From Artocarpus heterophyllus (lineage: Eukaryota; Streptophyta; Magnoliopsida; Rosales; Moraceae): DNA of 64,000 nt. The stretch lies in the NCBI GenBank assembly GCA_025403435.1, contig CM046348.1:30894148-30958147 (forward strand), in the 5' to 3' direction. Below the pieces are notes generated by a model. It searched no databases and was not told the origin of the DNA. It saw only the letters and a program-made list of their open reading frames with translations. Of this stretch, positions 1 through 11,010 are shown in pieces. The position numbers and the translations under genes were made by a program. The stretch's first letter is position 1. Every line of letters starts with the position of its first letter.

Positions 1-119
1 ACATAAGCAAACATACAATAATAATTTAGTAAGATAACAAAATCATATAAAAACATACAAATGTGTTTATGTGTCAAAACCTTGAAAATATCACAACCTT
101 ACAACGATAATTCCTAACT

Positions 120-435
120 CAGAATTCACAAGCTCCTAGGGGGGTCATGCCAAATTCAATCAGGAACACGGATCCCCTCCTAATTAATATATGCCATCCA
201 GGACCCGTATGATCCAACATATATTAATAATTGTTTCTTTGGTCATTAATTTTATTAACAGAGCTCCTAGGGGAGGTTAATAATAAAATTAACATGAGTG
301 TATAATCATCGTTTCAATATTTTATCCATGATTTATAATCACCACCTAGGGGTGTGCAACCATAAATCATGCTAAAATACCTTATCCTTTCAGAAATCCA
401 ATCTGGTGCATGATAGAAATCTCTGCCTAGGGGTT
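120..435 (-). other. Leader stem-loop array with CCTAGGGG boxes
   Basis: Four CCTAGGGG boxes sit at 135, 266, 345 and 426. The second lies in the loop of a 14-bp A/T stem (246-259 pairing with 276-292, one 3-nt bulge). The third lies in the loop of a 10-bp stem (327-336 with 362-371). A further stem (182-193 with 218-229) has a C/A-rich loop. The first and fourth boxes have only weak stems. The array lies in the untranslated leader between the primer site and the unseen gag, where packaging or dimerisation signals are found in retroelements; that role is inference. Confidence 0.6.
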
Positions 436-950
436 GGGACCACCATGTTCTTCCTATAGACCAACGATGGAGGCCGTAGGTCCTCTCTTCGAAAACCTTC
501 TCCCACTCAATCTTTTGAAATCAAGGTTTTATTTTAAGAAGATGCATGAACAATTTTAATATGAGCGGCATTCTCTATTCTATATAACATGTTATCAATA
601 TACATGGCAAATCATGTTATAATGCATACAAGTAAAGCAAGTAAGCAAAGCTACAAGCAAAATAATAATAACCGTAATATTATGGTTCCACCCTAGAGAA
701 TAGAAATCAAAGATTACAAGAGAATAATCGAAATATATTATCTTTTCTTCATCCTTGAATTCTCAGGTCGTATCCTTCTTCATATAATACCCATCTTCAA
801 GTCTTCAATCTCATATGAATCGAATACTTCATATTTTCAGTCATATCCAAATTTAATGTTTCTCAGAATTTTCCCAAAAATAAAATTAAAACTACATTGA
901 AAAACTGCATCTTTTCTAGAGAATTTTTTAGCTCTCTACTGGCAATGGCC

Positions 951-1114
951 CATCAGTCTACCGAGCTTCAGATCGGCCTGCCGATGCATGATAGATCGGC
1001 TTGCCGAACTGGAAGTTCGGTCTGCCGCTAGAGCCTCCAAATTTTTTTTTACCCCACTGTCGACCTGCTGATCTGTGACCATCCTTGCCAAACTAGATAG
1101 TTCGGCATGCCGAC
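951..1114. repeat. Cluster of TCGGCAGGCCGA-like imperfect palindromes (copia-1 leader)
   Basis: About seven copies or near copies in 160 bp, for example GATCGGCCTGCCGATG and GTTCGGCATGCCGAC. The same core recurs in copia-1 LTRs and in the inverted gypsy LTRs. Confidence 0.75.
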
Positions 1115-1617
1115 TGAGCAAAAATTACCCTTTCCAGAAAATACAATTTTTAATGCAATTCATCAATTTTATTTTCAACAATTCAAAAACATAAAATTAG
1201 AAACTCAAGAAATACCTGTAAGCACCATCATCAATCTTCTAGATCCACCTTTTAGATCTGTTTTCTTCAAATGATTATTTAATAACAAAATTCTTACAAA
1301 TTTAAAATTAAATAATAATTCCTAGATGGAGATGATAGTTCGCCATCTAATTACATGAAAAACCTAGATACATATTCTTACATCTAAGGAACCATAACCG
1401 GTATAAATTAATTAATTAATAAATAATTAAATAACCATTTAATCAACCATAATTAATTAATAAACATTCACCACATAATCCATGACAACATAAAAATATA
1501 AAGAAACCTAGAGTGCCAACTCCCTATAAAATTAAATTCAAGCATAGGAGAGATTAAGATCACAAAATTTATACATATAGTATGATCATAAACTTATAAA
1601 TTTATGTAAAAACCCTA

Positions 1618-1629
1618 GCTCTGATACCA
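1618..1629 (-). promoter_or_regulatory. Primer binding site of copia-1 (tRNA-iMet type)
   Basis: The plus strand reads GCTCTGATACCA, the complement of TGGTATCAGAGC, which pairs with the 3' end of initiator methionine tRNA. It lies two bases inside the LTR end, the normal position in plant copia elements, and fixes the LTR boundary and orientation. Confidence 0.92.
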
Positions 1630-1631
1630 AT

Positions 1632-3610
1632 TGTTGGAAAAATAGTACGTAGTGAAATTTTAAAATTTTAAAACCAGATCTTACTAAACTTTGAATGCTG
1701 AAGATGTCCTGCAATCTGTGAAGAGAAGTAACGTTCCAGAAGAGGCTCAACCAACTAGTCTTCTTTGCTATTCTCTATCCATGATCGGAGTGAGTGTGGG
1801 CTTAGACGTACAGCTATTCCACTAGGTGACTCTCCTTCCAACCAATTGAGAGAACCCAAAGCAAGTGTTTGTGATTCGTGGACAAGAGCTCTTAGGGAGT
1901 TTCCAGATTCTCACCAGTAGAGTATCGCTCTTAATCTTTCAATTGATCTAAATAACTTATGTGACTTACTCCTTATTTATAGACGTTGGGTCTAGGGTCA
2001 GTCCTTATCAGATTAGGTCTCAAAAATTCGAATCAGAATCAAGTTTGGATCAATATCTATAAAATCTACGTGAAAACATGTAATCTTATCCTTCGCACAT
2101 CGGTAGGCCGAAGTGCCTAATCGACAGGCCAAACTTGCCCATCGACAGGTCGAACTTGAGGATCAGCATGCCGAACTATCAAAAAAATATATCAGCGAAT
2201 CTTTTATTTTCCACCCGAGATTCTATAGGATAAAATCTCAGTTTTAATTCAAATAACCCAATAGAGAAGTTATCTAATCAAAACAACTTTATCTAGATAA
2301 TCTATAGGAAAATAAATGAATTCCTAATAATTCTAGAAGTTTATCTTGATTTAATTTATTTAAAATTAAATCAACCGATAAACAAAAAAGAATTATCTGA
2401 TCCCAATAATTCAACAAGTTATCTTGAATTAATTTTATCACAAAATTAATTCAACCGATAAACAAACATGAATTATTCGGTTCTTCCAAATTTTAACCAA
2501 TCTAATCAATCTGGCATAAGTCACCAATTATTGGAAAAGCACACCGTATCGTTACAGGATTTTGTGAGCTAGCAAAGGGGACCAAATGGACTTATATAGT
2601 TCAAGCTCTTGATAATTACGAAACCCAATATTCTAGATATATATTTCATAATTATCAACTCTAACGCTACTCCACAAAAAGCTTGGAGCTACACTCTTGA
2701 ACTATATAGAATTACAAAGCCCGTATAGCTAAGTCTCCATAACATATGATAGTGTATCGTATCCCCATAGGATTATCCATAATCGGCTTAAGGAAAAGTT
2801 TTGTCTTGCCTTCTTGATTATTTTTATCTTACGTTCTATTATCTCACCACTCAAAAACTTACCATCTGAAGATAGTATACCAATCGGTTACACCTATGTA
2901 TCCAAATGGTTGAGCGCTCTAGTTTTTCAATTACAGGATAACGCATATAAGAGGATATCACTACTCCTGAAGAGGAGCTATGGATTCCATATCTATGAAT
3001 AACAGGTCTGCGCTATCAAAAGTCATGCCTCCAATATATCAGTATGCATACCACTATTAAGATGTGAGTGTCACCCTTTGTATATCAAAAGACACAAGTC
3101 AAGACAACGGACCCACTATTCATCTCAGGATTAAGATACAATACAAATGAATGTCTAGAGTGAATCAATTTGCTAAGACAGAATTATTAATCCAAATTAA
3201 TTCACTTTATGTCCCGATCCAATACATCGTCACCAATGACAACATGCCAATGTTTTTATTCTTGGAGTCCACCTCTGATGGTTAAGACAAACCATCTCCC
3301 AATAGGGATATAGACAACATAACAATCTTTACATAAATAAAGCGCCCAACTTTATTCCCTCGATTGCGGATCTTATGATTTAGAATGTCACCTTAAGAAT
3401 CGTGTCTTTCGCATAATTTGCCCATCATATGCCCAATTCTTAAAGGTTTAGACTGACAGTCTCAGACTATTGTTTGCTTAACATACATTCGACAAATATG
3501 ATCAAAAAGAGGACAAGATTTGGTATATAACAATAAATAAATTCTTTATTGCTAAAAATGTCTCGAAAAACTTATTACATTTTTATTCCTTAGGGCATAC
3601 ATGTCTAACA
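1632..3610 (-). repeat. 5' LTR of copia-1 (1979 bp)
   Basis: On the minus strand it starts TGTTAGACATGTATGCCC at 3610 and ends TTTTTCCAACA at 1632, next to the primer site. The same termini recur at 49097-51125 and, mutated, at 33365-43689. A TATA-like stretch (complement of TTATTTATAG near 1975) lies where the core promoter would be, about 340 bp before the LTR end. The outer flank at 3611 begins CTATT; the partner duplication lies outside the window. The LTR contains a small array of imperfect palindromes at 2098-2178. Confidence 0.9.
2098..2178. repeat. Palindrome cluster in the copia-1 LTR
   Basis: Four copies in 80 bp: CATCGGTAGGCCGAAG, AATCGACAGGCCAAAC, CATCGACAGGTCGAAC and GATCAGCATGCCGAAC. 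They lie upstream of the LTR's TATA-like sequence in element orientation. Confidence 0.75.
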
Positions 3611-3884
3611 CTATTTTGACTTTCCGCTCAAACCAAGGCATTGTCTCCTCAATCAGGCGTTGACATCAGCGATGTAGAGATATTTTGAAATGCTCCAATC
3701 ATACTGCACTATGTGTAATGTGTGGTTGATGCTTGTGTTTTCCTATGGTGGGGCAATGATTTGGTGTGGAAGCAAAGTTTCATCCAAAAGAACCAATGTA
3801 TTATCGAACTAGTGTTTGGACTTACTCAGAATGACCAATTCATTCCTATAATCAATCACATTGACTAAAGAGTGGGGGGCTAAT
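3611..3884. other. Unassigned flank ending in a purine tract
   Basis: No coding signal is visible. The last bases before the next LTR-like unit are AAAGAGTGGGGGGC, which looks like the polypurine tract preceding a 3' LTR. Confidence 0.4.
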
Positions 3885-4610
3885 TGTTGGGGTACGATTT
3901 GGTTAGGCCTAAATTGTTTAGTAAAGGGCAAGAATGTGAAATCCAAATTGTGGTCAGAGCGGATCGAGCCTGATAAGAGTGTTCGATTTGAGATAGATTG
4001 TTATCGTAAGCATCAGTTGCTCATTGCTCGGTCAACTTGAGGTGTTGATCAACTTGATAGTTGTGGTTCGATTGTATTTTTTGCTCATTTCATTTTATAT
4101 AAATCTACACATTTCTCATTGTTGTAGATTTGCTTAGTGTCTATTCGACGGAATCAATGTACAAAATTTGGTAGTTACAAGGAAATACATGCTAAGGCAC
4201 GGACGTGAAAAAAAGTTCGATGCTTGCCCTATTGAAGATTGGCATGTGTCCTACTACTACAAGTACTACTATGCCCACTCCTTCGATCAGATGGAAGCCA
4301 CGATCTCTCATGTAGCACTCTCTATAAATGATTGCGGCAGCTTCATTGCGAGGTGAGAGGAACTTACAGAAACTCTACAGAAATTGTTACCAGTTTCATA
4401 CCAACTCTTTGAACTCTTTGTAATATGTATCAAACTATTCATCATAGTGAAGAATAGTGGATGTAGCTCTTATTATAGAGTGAATCACTATAAATCTCTA
4501 GTGTGATATCATTTACTTTTACAGTATTGTTTGATTATTTATAGCTTCGATTTAGTTTTCATTCTATAATTATTTTGATCTTATTTTTGGACACTAAATA
4601 GATCCTAACA
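3885..4610 (+). repeat. Decayed LTR-like unit (726 bp)
   Basis: It begins TGTTGGGGTACG directly after a purine tract and ends GATCCTAACA, so both ends obey the TG...CA rule with a weak terminal inverted repeat. A TATA-like ATTTTATATAAATC lies near 4090-4105. Just past the 3' end, TGGTTTGAGGGCTC resembles a mutated initiator-Met primer site. Having both a purine tract on the left and a primer-site-like sequence on the right suggests recombination between elements or coincidence. No duplication was identified. The short open frame at 4168-4356 has no recognisable product. Confidence 0.45.
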
Positions 4611-5598
4611 ACGGTGGTTTGAGGGCTCAAACTTGTCAATAGCAAGTATCAAATTGAGTACTAATTTGTTTGTATTTAATTGTAGATTCAACACCTACAT
4701 TAATTGAAAACAAACATGCTTAATTAATGGGAATAGTTATTGTGTGTAAGGGGCGTTTTTGATAGGTATATTTTGTAAATAACAATATAAAAGGAATAAA
4801 AGGTAATAGTGAGAGGTATTGAAAGCGACCAAATGGGATGAGATGAGAGAAAGTAGGAAAAATAGGAAGGGAGGGGACCAACAACCATAATGGCGCTTAC
4901 CCATCAATATTAGATTTATGGCTGCAACAAATTTCATGCGATTGATATTTATAAGGTGCCGGCATATTAGTTTTTCAATTCAATAAAACAAAGAAAAACA
5001 TGTTTTTATTTGGGAGTCATGAATTCATAAGAAAAATCCATGTTAACTATGTTAGACAATAATGGCACCTCGCAATTTTTTTTTGGGCTACAAGTTGGAT
5101 GGCTCATTGACTACTCGAAGACCAAAATGAAGAAACTGATTTTGAATTATTAATAACAAAATGATATAATTATAACAATAGGAATCTGTTATGCATGTTT
5201 CTAAAAGTTCGATTTTATCAACATCACATCGATATTTGAGACAAAATCCAACCAATAGGATATCTTTTCATTCTCTGATACAAAATTCTCCTAATAAAAT
5301 ACAATAATGTGGATAATTATAAGCCAAAATCAATTGATTATTAATTTAAAAAAACCAAGTGATTAAGATGAAAAGTAAATAATGGATTGGTGATTGAGGA
5401 TGAGATCTACTCTTAAAAAAGTCAGACGAAAGATTAGTAATGCTCAATGTCTGAAGGTTTTCAAGATCCCTGGCTTTCTCACCCTCATACTTTTAAGACC
5501 ATCACTAAGCCTCGAGATGAAGATCAAGAGTTGCTTTTGCAGATCTAATGGAGAATAGAGCTTGCTTTGTTAAGTCGCTACATCAAACTTTGTAGAGT
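4611..5598. other. AT-rich intergenic stretch
   Basis: No gene recognised. Around 4740-4930 there is a purine-rich segment beginning GGGGCGTTTTTGATAGG that has the look of a small decayed MITE, but I could not find a matching inverted end. Confidence 0.3.
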
Positions 5599-5603
5599 GT
5601 TAG

Positions 5604-8600
5604 TGTAACATCCTACCTTTTTAGGCCATTACTTAACTTTTTTAATCATCATTTTCTTAACTTAATCTTACTTTCTAGTAAGAAAATACCTAGCAAAAAT
5701 TTTTTCTTAATAAGATACTTTAAAACGTGATTGAAACATTCTAAAGACTATTGTAACATCTAGTGCAACGTAAATTGAAATATAAGTTTAAAACTTAATT
5801 TTGCGGTCATTTAAAATCTTTGATAAGATACATCTTTGAATTGTTTTTGATATAAAATTTAAAACTCATCTCCTTATAAGATAGTTCTATAAATATATAC
5901 TATCTTGAAACTCTTAAAACAATTTTTTAGCAGTGAAAATTTTTTCTTAATACAACAAAAGACTTTCTGTAATGGTATCCATACCCAACTTTTGCCCCTG
6001 TCATCGCAAAACCAAGCTCATCAACTAGTCATACTTGTCTTCTGTAGAACTAGCTACAGTATAAAAGAACTTGTAATGAGCTTTCACTCAATAAGCTCAA
6101 ACATAGTCTCATAAAATATTAAAAATATTCCTCATAAAACACTGTCTTTAAACTTTTCTCATAAATACTTATTCATGAACCTCTTCTTGTAAACATTTTT
6201 TGTAAATTTTTTTCACAACCATTTTTCATAGAACATTTCTTAAAATGTTTTTCCTAAACATATCTCATAAACATATCATAGAAAGGAATGCAAGCATGGT
6301 CATAATGCATGATTTTATTTATGCTTATGTATGAACATTTAATTATGAACTTTTTCTTATCATTCATAACGTACTTGAACTTTTATCATCATTCTTATCT
6401 TACTTTATCTTACAGGCTTTTGTGTTCGTACCAATGTCATAGATTGTGAGATCGTGACTTTAACATAACATGATGCTTTTTTTATTGTGGAAAACTTAAA
6501 ACCATCAAATAATGAGGCCATAACTTTATCATAACTTGTATATCTCACATCAATGAAGCTGGTACAACACTTAATTAACATCTTTGATTTACCTTCTTGT
6601 ATCTTTAATGAGCATATTAAATGCTAAATGTACCTTGTGCTATAAATTAGCATTTAAGGCATTAAACATAGCAATTGCAAATATATTGTAAATCATAACT
6701 TGAACTTTTAAAACATTATGTATCACCAATGTAAACATACTTTAAGCATAACAATTTGTAAATACATTACAATTCTTTGACTTGATCTTTAAAATTTTAT
6801 GCATAAAAATACAAATGTATTTCAAGCATATAGCATTTGAAAATCATTTTCTTCACGCTATAGGTAAGGTTTGAGACTTCCCTGCTCACAACTCTTGCGT
6901 TCCAAACTCTATCATGTTCCCTCCTATTAGTCGTCTTTGTATCCTGTTCAAATGACACCTGACTATCAGCTTACTTTTCTTATTACCAACTTACTTGATC
7001 GAACATAGCATAAACATTTCCGTTCATTTCTTATACTTAACTTCGTAACTTTTTGATTTATTTTTCCTTTACTTAACATGAATATCCCTTAGTCAAATTT
7101 TCCATCTTTCTTGATGGTTTCATTACTTAGCATATTATGGAACTTTTTCCGTAAAGGCGTTTTGTTAATTCGAAAAGCTTAGGTCCGTTTTAACAATTTA
7201 CTTAGAAATGACAATTTTGCCTTTAACGGATTTTCATGAGTCTCGTAACTTAATTAAATCTCTCATTTACTTCACCATTTCATTAGTTACAGGTGGAAAA
7301 ATTCCCGCTTAAGGGCATTTTCCTAATTCGATCGTTTTGGGGTCCGTTTTGCCTTTTTATGAAAAATGACCATTTTGTCCTTGATAGGTCTTATAAAACT
7401 TTCAGAATCCATTTTAAACTAATACTTACATTTCTTTGCTTTTTGTAACATTACAGAAAAAAAAACAATAGTTTTCCTTCCAATAAAATCTATTTTATCA
7501 AACCTTTACAATTTTGACTCGTAATTTGAAAATATTTACGATTACACCCTTAATGTTTTTCTCTCATTCTTACTTGATAAAAACTCTTACTCCTTTCAAA
7601 CTTGAAACCTGTGGTTACTTATTGTAGATGGAAGTGATGGAAACCAATATTTTCTTATTGAAAATCCAATTTTACACAACTTTACAGTTTTGGCCTGAAA
7701 TATAAAATTCTTATTTTTGCCCCTGGGACCAAAGGCAACTGCTTTATAGTAAAACATCCTTTTTTCACAAGGATTAAAACTTACAAAAGTTTTTGGTTTA
7801 AATCAAACCAATGTATAGCATTTTCTTTTTTTAAAAAAAAATTATGCTTAAAATCTCATAAATTCATACTTAAAATTGGTAGAGAATTTTTGGAAACTGT
7901 CCATAATTCTTATCATTTTGATAAGATCTATAATTTTTGTGTTTTAACTTTCCTCAAAATCATTCATCTCAATGGCATTCTTAAGATAAAATAATGGAAA
8001 TCAACTTGTTTCGACTTGTTTTAATTGGAATTCAAGCAGATTTTCTTCACGAAAGTTGTCCAGATCAATATTTTCGATAAATCTTATGTTGAATTCAGAA
8101 AACAATTTGGCATCTAAGGACCTTAAAAACCCATTTCTTTGAAACTAGTTAAACTTTGCATTTTTAGCAAAGTTCTTCAAACCTTTACTTTTAAAGCTTA
8201 AAATCATATTTTATATCATCCAATCTCATCGTCACACACAAAGAACACTAAATAATCATGCTGTAGTGTTCTTTTTTCATGCCATAGTCCATAAGCATTA
8301 TTTTAAACACTTTATGTGCAAATTAAAACATAAAATTTCAAGACTTGAGTTTAGAATTTTACTCAAACTTTCGCAAGCTTTTTGATCCTTTCCTTGATGC
8401 CTTAAATCTTACAACCTTCACAAAGTTCATACCATAACCCATAAAAAATCCATCCAAAACCTAATGAAAAACACTAAAAGCCTTAGTAAAATTTTGGATT
8501 TTTATCTCCAAAATTACTTATCCTTGATCTGTAACACTTAAACTTGCTTCAAAACATGGTTTGGACGCTTGCAATGCATCAAACTTTTGAAAAAAAATTT

Positions 8601-9412
8601 CCTAGGGGAAGGTTAGATTTCATGGAGAGCCAAAATGGCTTTCTTTCTTTGGTGACTTATTACTTAGTCAACACTAATACCCTTTTATGGGGCAAATTTG
8701 GCTTAAAAGACATATAGTGTAAATCTGACCACCACTAGGAAAAATGTAACAAAATTCCACGCTTTTGGGTGGCACTTCATGGTGACTACCACAATAATTT
8801 TTAACAATCTAAATTTATACTAATAGTATTGTTCCTATACTGTTGATATATTTATTATACTGCTAGCATTCTTTCCTATACTATGTTTCATGGTCCACAA
8901 GCTTCCATATCATCCACACAGTATAATTCCTATGCTGTTTAACTTTACACGGTCTAATTTCTATACTATATTTTTTATGTAGTATAATTTCCATACTGTT
9001 TAACTTCATTAGTATAATTCTTATACTACATAACTTTATCAGTATAATCTTTATAATGTATTATTCCCATGCTGCATGATTTTCATGTTGTGTATTTCTT
9101 TTATTGTATTTATGTCTTAAATTTTGTTGCAACACCTTCTGCAACAATTAAGCTTCTAGCTTATTTTTGTATCATTCCTTTCTTGTTTGAGACTACAGCA
9201 TGATTTTTGACTTTTAGAATCCCATTTTTACATTTATAGAATTTTTTGCAAGAATTGAATATAAACAATAATTCTTGTGACGCTAAAATTGCTCCTTAAA
9301 TTCTTAATAAATTTACAAGCATAAAATTTAACTCGTAAAATTGTTCATAAATTACTTAGCATAATCCTTAATTATTGTAAATTTAAAGCATTAGAAATTC
9401 TCGGGTGTCGTA
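5604..9412 (+). mobile_element. Solo gypsy-type LTR, 3809 bp
   Basis: It begins TGTAACATCCTACC and ends CTCGGGTGTCGTA, a decayed form of the TGTAACACCC...GGTGTTACA termini common in plant gypsy LTRs. It is flanked by a perfect 5-bp duplication GTTAG at 5599-5603 and 9413-9417. There is no primer site, coding region or second LTR, so it is best read as a solo LTR left by LTR-LTR recombination. Inside are A/T-rich tracts, several short segments around a GACCATTTTG-type motif, and a 30-bp tandem repeat with palindromic core at 8920-9057. Open frames such as 5905-6114 show no protein similarity I recognise. Confidence 0.82.
8920..9057. repeat. 30-bp tandem repeat with palindromic core, five copies
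   Basis: AGTATAATTCCTATGCT at 8920 is followed by variants at 8951, 8981, 9011 and 9041, spaced 30-31 bp. Each core is an inverted repeat of AGTATA and TATACT around a 5-bp spacer. A sixth, more diverged core lies at 8825-8841. Confidence 0.8.
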
Positions 9413-9417
9413 GTTAG

Positions 9418-9473
9418 CATGGATTATCTTCTTAACATACTGTTGGGTGTTCGTGGAACATTTACTAGTCTAG
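9418..9473 (+). pseudogene. Short remnant of a chromovirus 3' internal end
   Basis: GGAACATTTACTAGTCTAG before the LTR start at 9474 weakly resembles GGACATCTGCTTTATCTAG in the equivalent place before the LTR at 10427. This suggests that an internal region once extended leftwards and was cut off by the neighbouring solo LTR. Confidence 0.3.
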
Positions 9474-9838
9474 TGTTGGCCCCTTGACTCATCATAACTT
9501 GGCCATGGCGCACCGAAGCCCTTATGTAGGTACCATGGGCTACGAAGGGGGTATGGAGCTCACCTAAGTCATTGTAAGGTAAAGATCAAGTGTTAGTGGC
9601 TACTAGCATTGGTAGGGTCATGTGGCAGCCAAACGGATCAATTAGTGCATTGGCAAGCAGTAGTGTGCGTACTTAAGTGGACTGGGAGTAGGCAGCGTGC
9701 ACGCGAGGGCAGGATGAATCACATATGTTCTCGATAGGCTAGCTTTAGACAAACGAGCAAGAAACTCGAGCCTTAGCGGGCTTGCTTCAAATAAGCTTTC
9801 AAGGAAACTTGGATATTCAGACAAGATCACACTAGCAT
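9474..9838 (+). repeat. Partial LTR of a decayed chromovirus (copy 1)
   Basis: It starts TGTTGGCCCCTTGACTCATC and matches a second copy that begins at 10427 and resumes at 20849. Shared blocks include CTTGGCCATGG, GAGCTCACC, AAGTCATTGTAAGG and a segment ending in CTTGGA. Homology stops near 9838, where Pol sequence begins, so the 3' part with promoter and end is missing. The open frame on the other strand (9642-10061) is a shadow spanning LTR and pol debris. Confidence 0.6.
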
Positions 9839-10385
9839 TGAGAACCAAGAGCTGATGAAATAAGCAAAAGATAGCTTGACAAAATAGGCCAAGTGCATGA
9901 AGAGGTATATGGACCAGAATAGGGCCATTGGAATGCCAAGTTGATAATAAAGTCTTGCTAAAACTAATCCCATATATATGGAAGAAGATCAATAGTAAGA
10001 TAGTGTATAGAGGATTGGTTCCAAAGTATGATGGCCCATTTGAGGTGATGAAGTGAGTCAAAAATGTTGCATATCGATTAATGCTATTGGAACAACTTAA
10101 GGTACACCCTACTATCCATGTCAGTTTCTAAGCCTTTCAATGAAGATTTGAGAAGGGAAGATAGGCAACAAGTCATGAAAGCTCCTCCTATGATTCGGAA
10201 GCAATTTGACATGGAAGTTGAGTGATTCCTTGACCAGTATAGGACCATGGGGCAAAGCAAGAACAATTAACGGACCAATTACTTAGTACAATGGAAGGGT
10301 GGGTGGAAGGTGAAGCTAATGGAACTTGGGAAAGAGATGTTACTCGGTGGAAATTCAAGAAGTAGATCAAGCAATACTTAAACTC
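9839..10385 (+). pseudogene. Gypsy chromovirus Pol C-terminus (integrase end and chromodomain), broken
   Basis: From about 10020 the frames read KYDGPFEV, then NVAYRL and HPTIHVSF, the GPY/F-type end of chromovirus integrases. Further on comes a chromodomain-like segment, YLVQWKGG, continuing in another frame as VEGEA and TWERDV. Aromatic residues and the W-K-G turn typical of the chromodomain are visible. There are several stop codons and at least one frameshift inside the chromodomain. Upstream (9840-10020) is poorly preserved. This is the 3' internal end of the old element whose 3' LTR starts at 10427; it differs from the palindromic gypsy that later split that LTR. Confidence 0.65.
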
Positions 10386-10426
10386 TTATTCAACAAGGAC
10401 ATCTGCTTTATCTAGTACGAGTGGCT

Positions 10427-10472
10427 TGTTAAACCCTCGGCTCATCATTACTTGGCCATGGGGTGTTAAGCT
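10427..10472 (+). repeat. Left part of the chromovirus 3' LTR (copy 2), split by insertion
   Basis: TGTTAAACCCTCGGCTCATC matches the start of copy 1 at 9474. The LTR is interrupted after AAGCT by the palindromic gypsy element and resumes at 20849. Confidence 0.65.
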
Positions 10473-10790
10473 TGTAATGCCCCCTTTACGGACGTCATAG
10501 ATGTCGTTACATTCATACATTACATACTTATTTTAGAACTTTAAGATAAACTTTAAGTACAAAACTTATTTGAAACTTTAATTGTAAACATAGTTAAGGA
10601 AAACGTAACCAGAATCCATACATACACATTTTTTTATATTTTTTTTACAACATTCATTCACGTAATCCATACTATTAATAATTCAATTGAATATTAAATT
10701 GATCATAAACTTCCTTTAATAAGATAAATATACCAAATAGTAAAATCATAACTTATGAAACATCACATCATTTAAAACTATTTACTCTCA

Positions 10791-11010
10791 CAGTTCGGCA
10801 AGCCAAACTAGGGACTTCGACAGGCCGAACTAGAGACTTCGACAGGCCGAACATGGTCGGCAGGCCAGAAATCGTTAACCGGCAGGCCGATAGAGGCTCT
10901 GCAAAACAGGGCTTAAAAACTTTCAATGTTCGGCAGGCCGAAAATGAGATCGGCAGGCCAAACATTCTTACATCGGCATACTGACCAATGATGATCGACA
11001 GGCCGACAGA
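10791..11010. repeat. Palindrome cluster near the U5 end of the left gypsy LTR
   Basis: About eight copies of TTCGGCAGGCCGAA-like sequence, for example TTCGACAGGCCGAACT twice and GATCGGCAGGCCAAAC. Confidence 0.8.

Larger units (their letters stand above)
1..3610 (-). mobile_element. Copia-1: 5' LTR and leader of a Ty1/copia element, truncated by the window edge
   Basis: The element reads right to left. It holds an LTR (1632-3610), an initiator-Met-tRNA primer site (complement at 1618-1629) and about 1.6 kb of untranslated leader running off the left edge. No gag or pol is reached inside the window; the only open frame here (936-1121, minus) lies in the leader and has no recognisable product. 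Two more LTRs of this family occur as solo copies at 33365-43689 and 49097-51125. The leader also resembles that of copia-B near 22730-22870, so the two copia families are related. Family and orientation are well supported; coding capacity is unknown. Confidence 0.85.

Noticed and set aside
3885..4610. Full copia element starting at the LTR-like unit
   Set aside because: No gag or pol follows, only AT-rich DNA; only the LTR-like unit can be supported.
9642..10061. 139-codon reverse-strand frame, the longest of the left third that is not Pol
   Set aside because: It overlaps plus-strand LTR and Pol debris; the plus-strand reading has real family motifs, this one has none.
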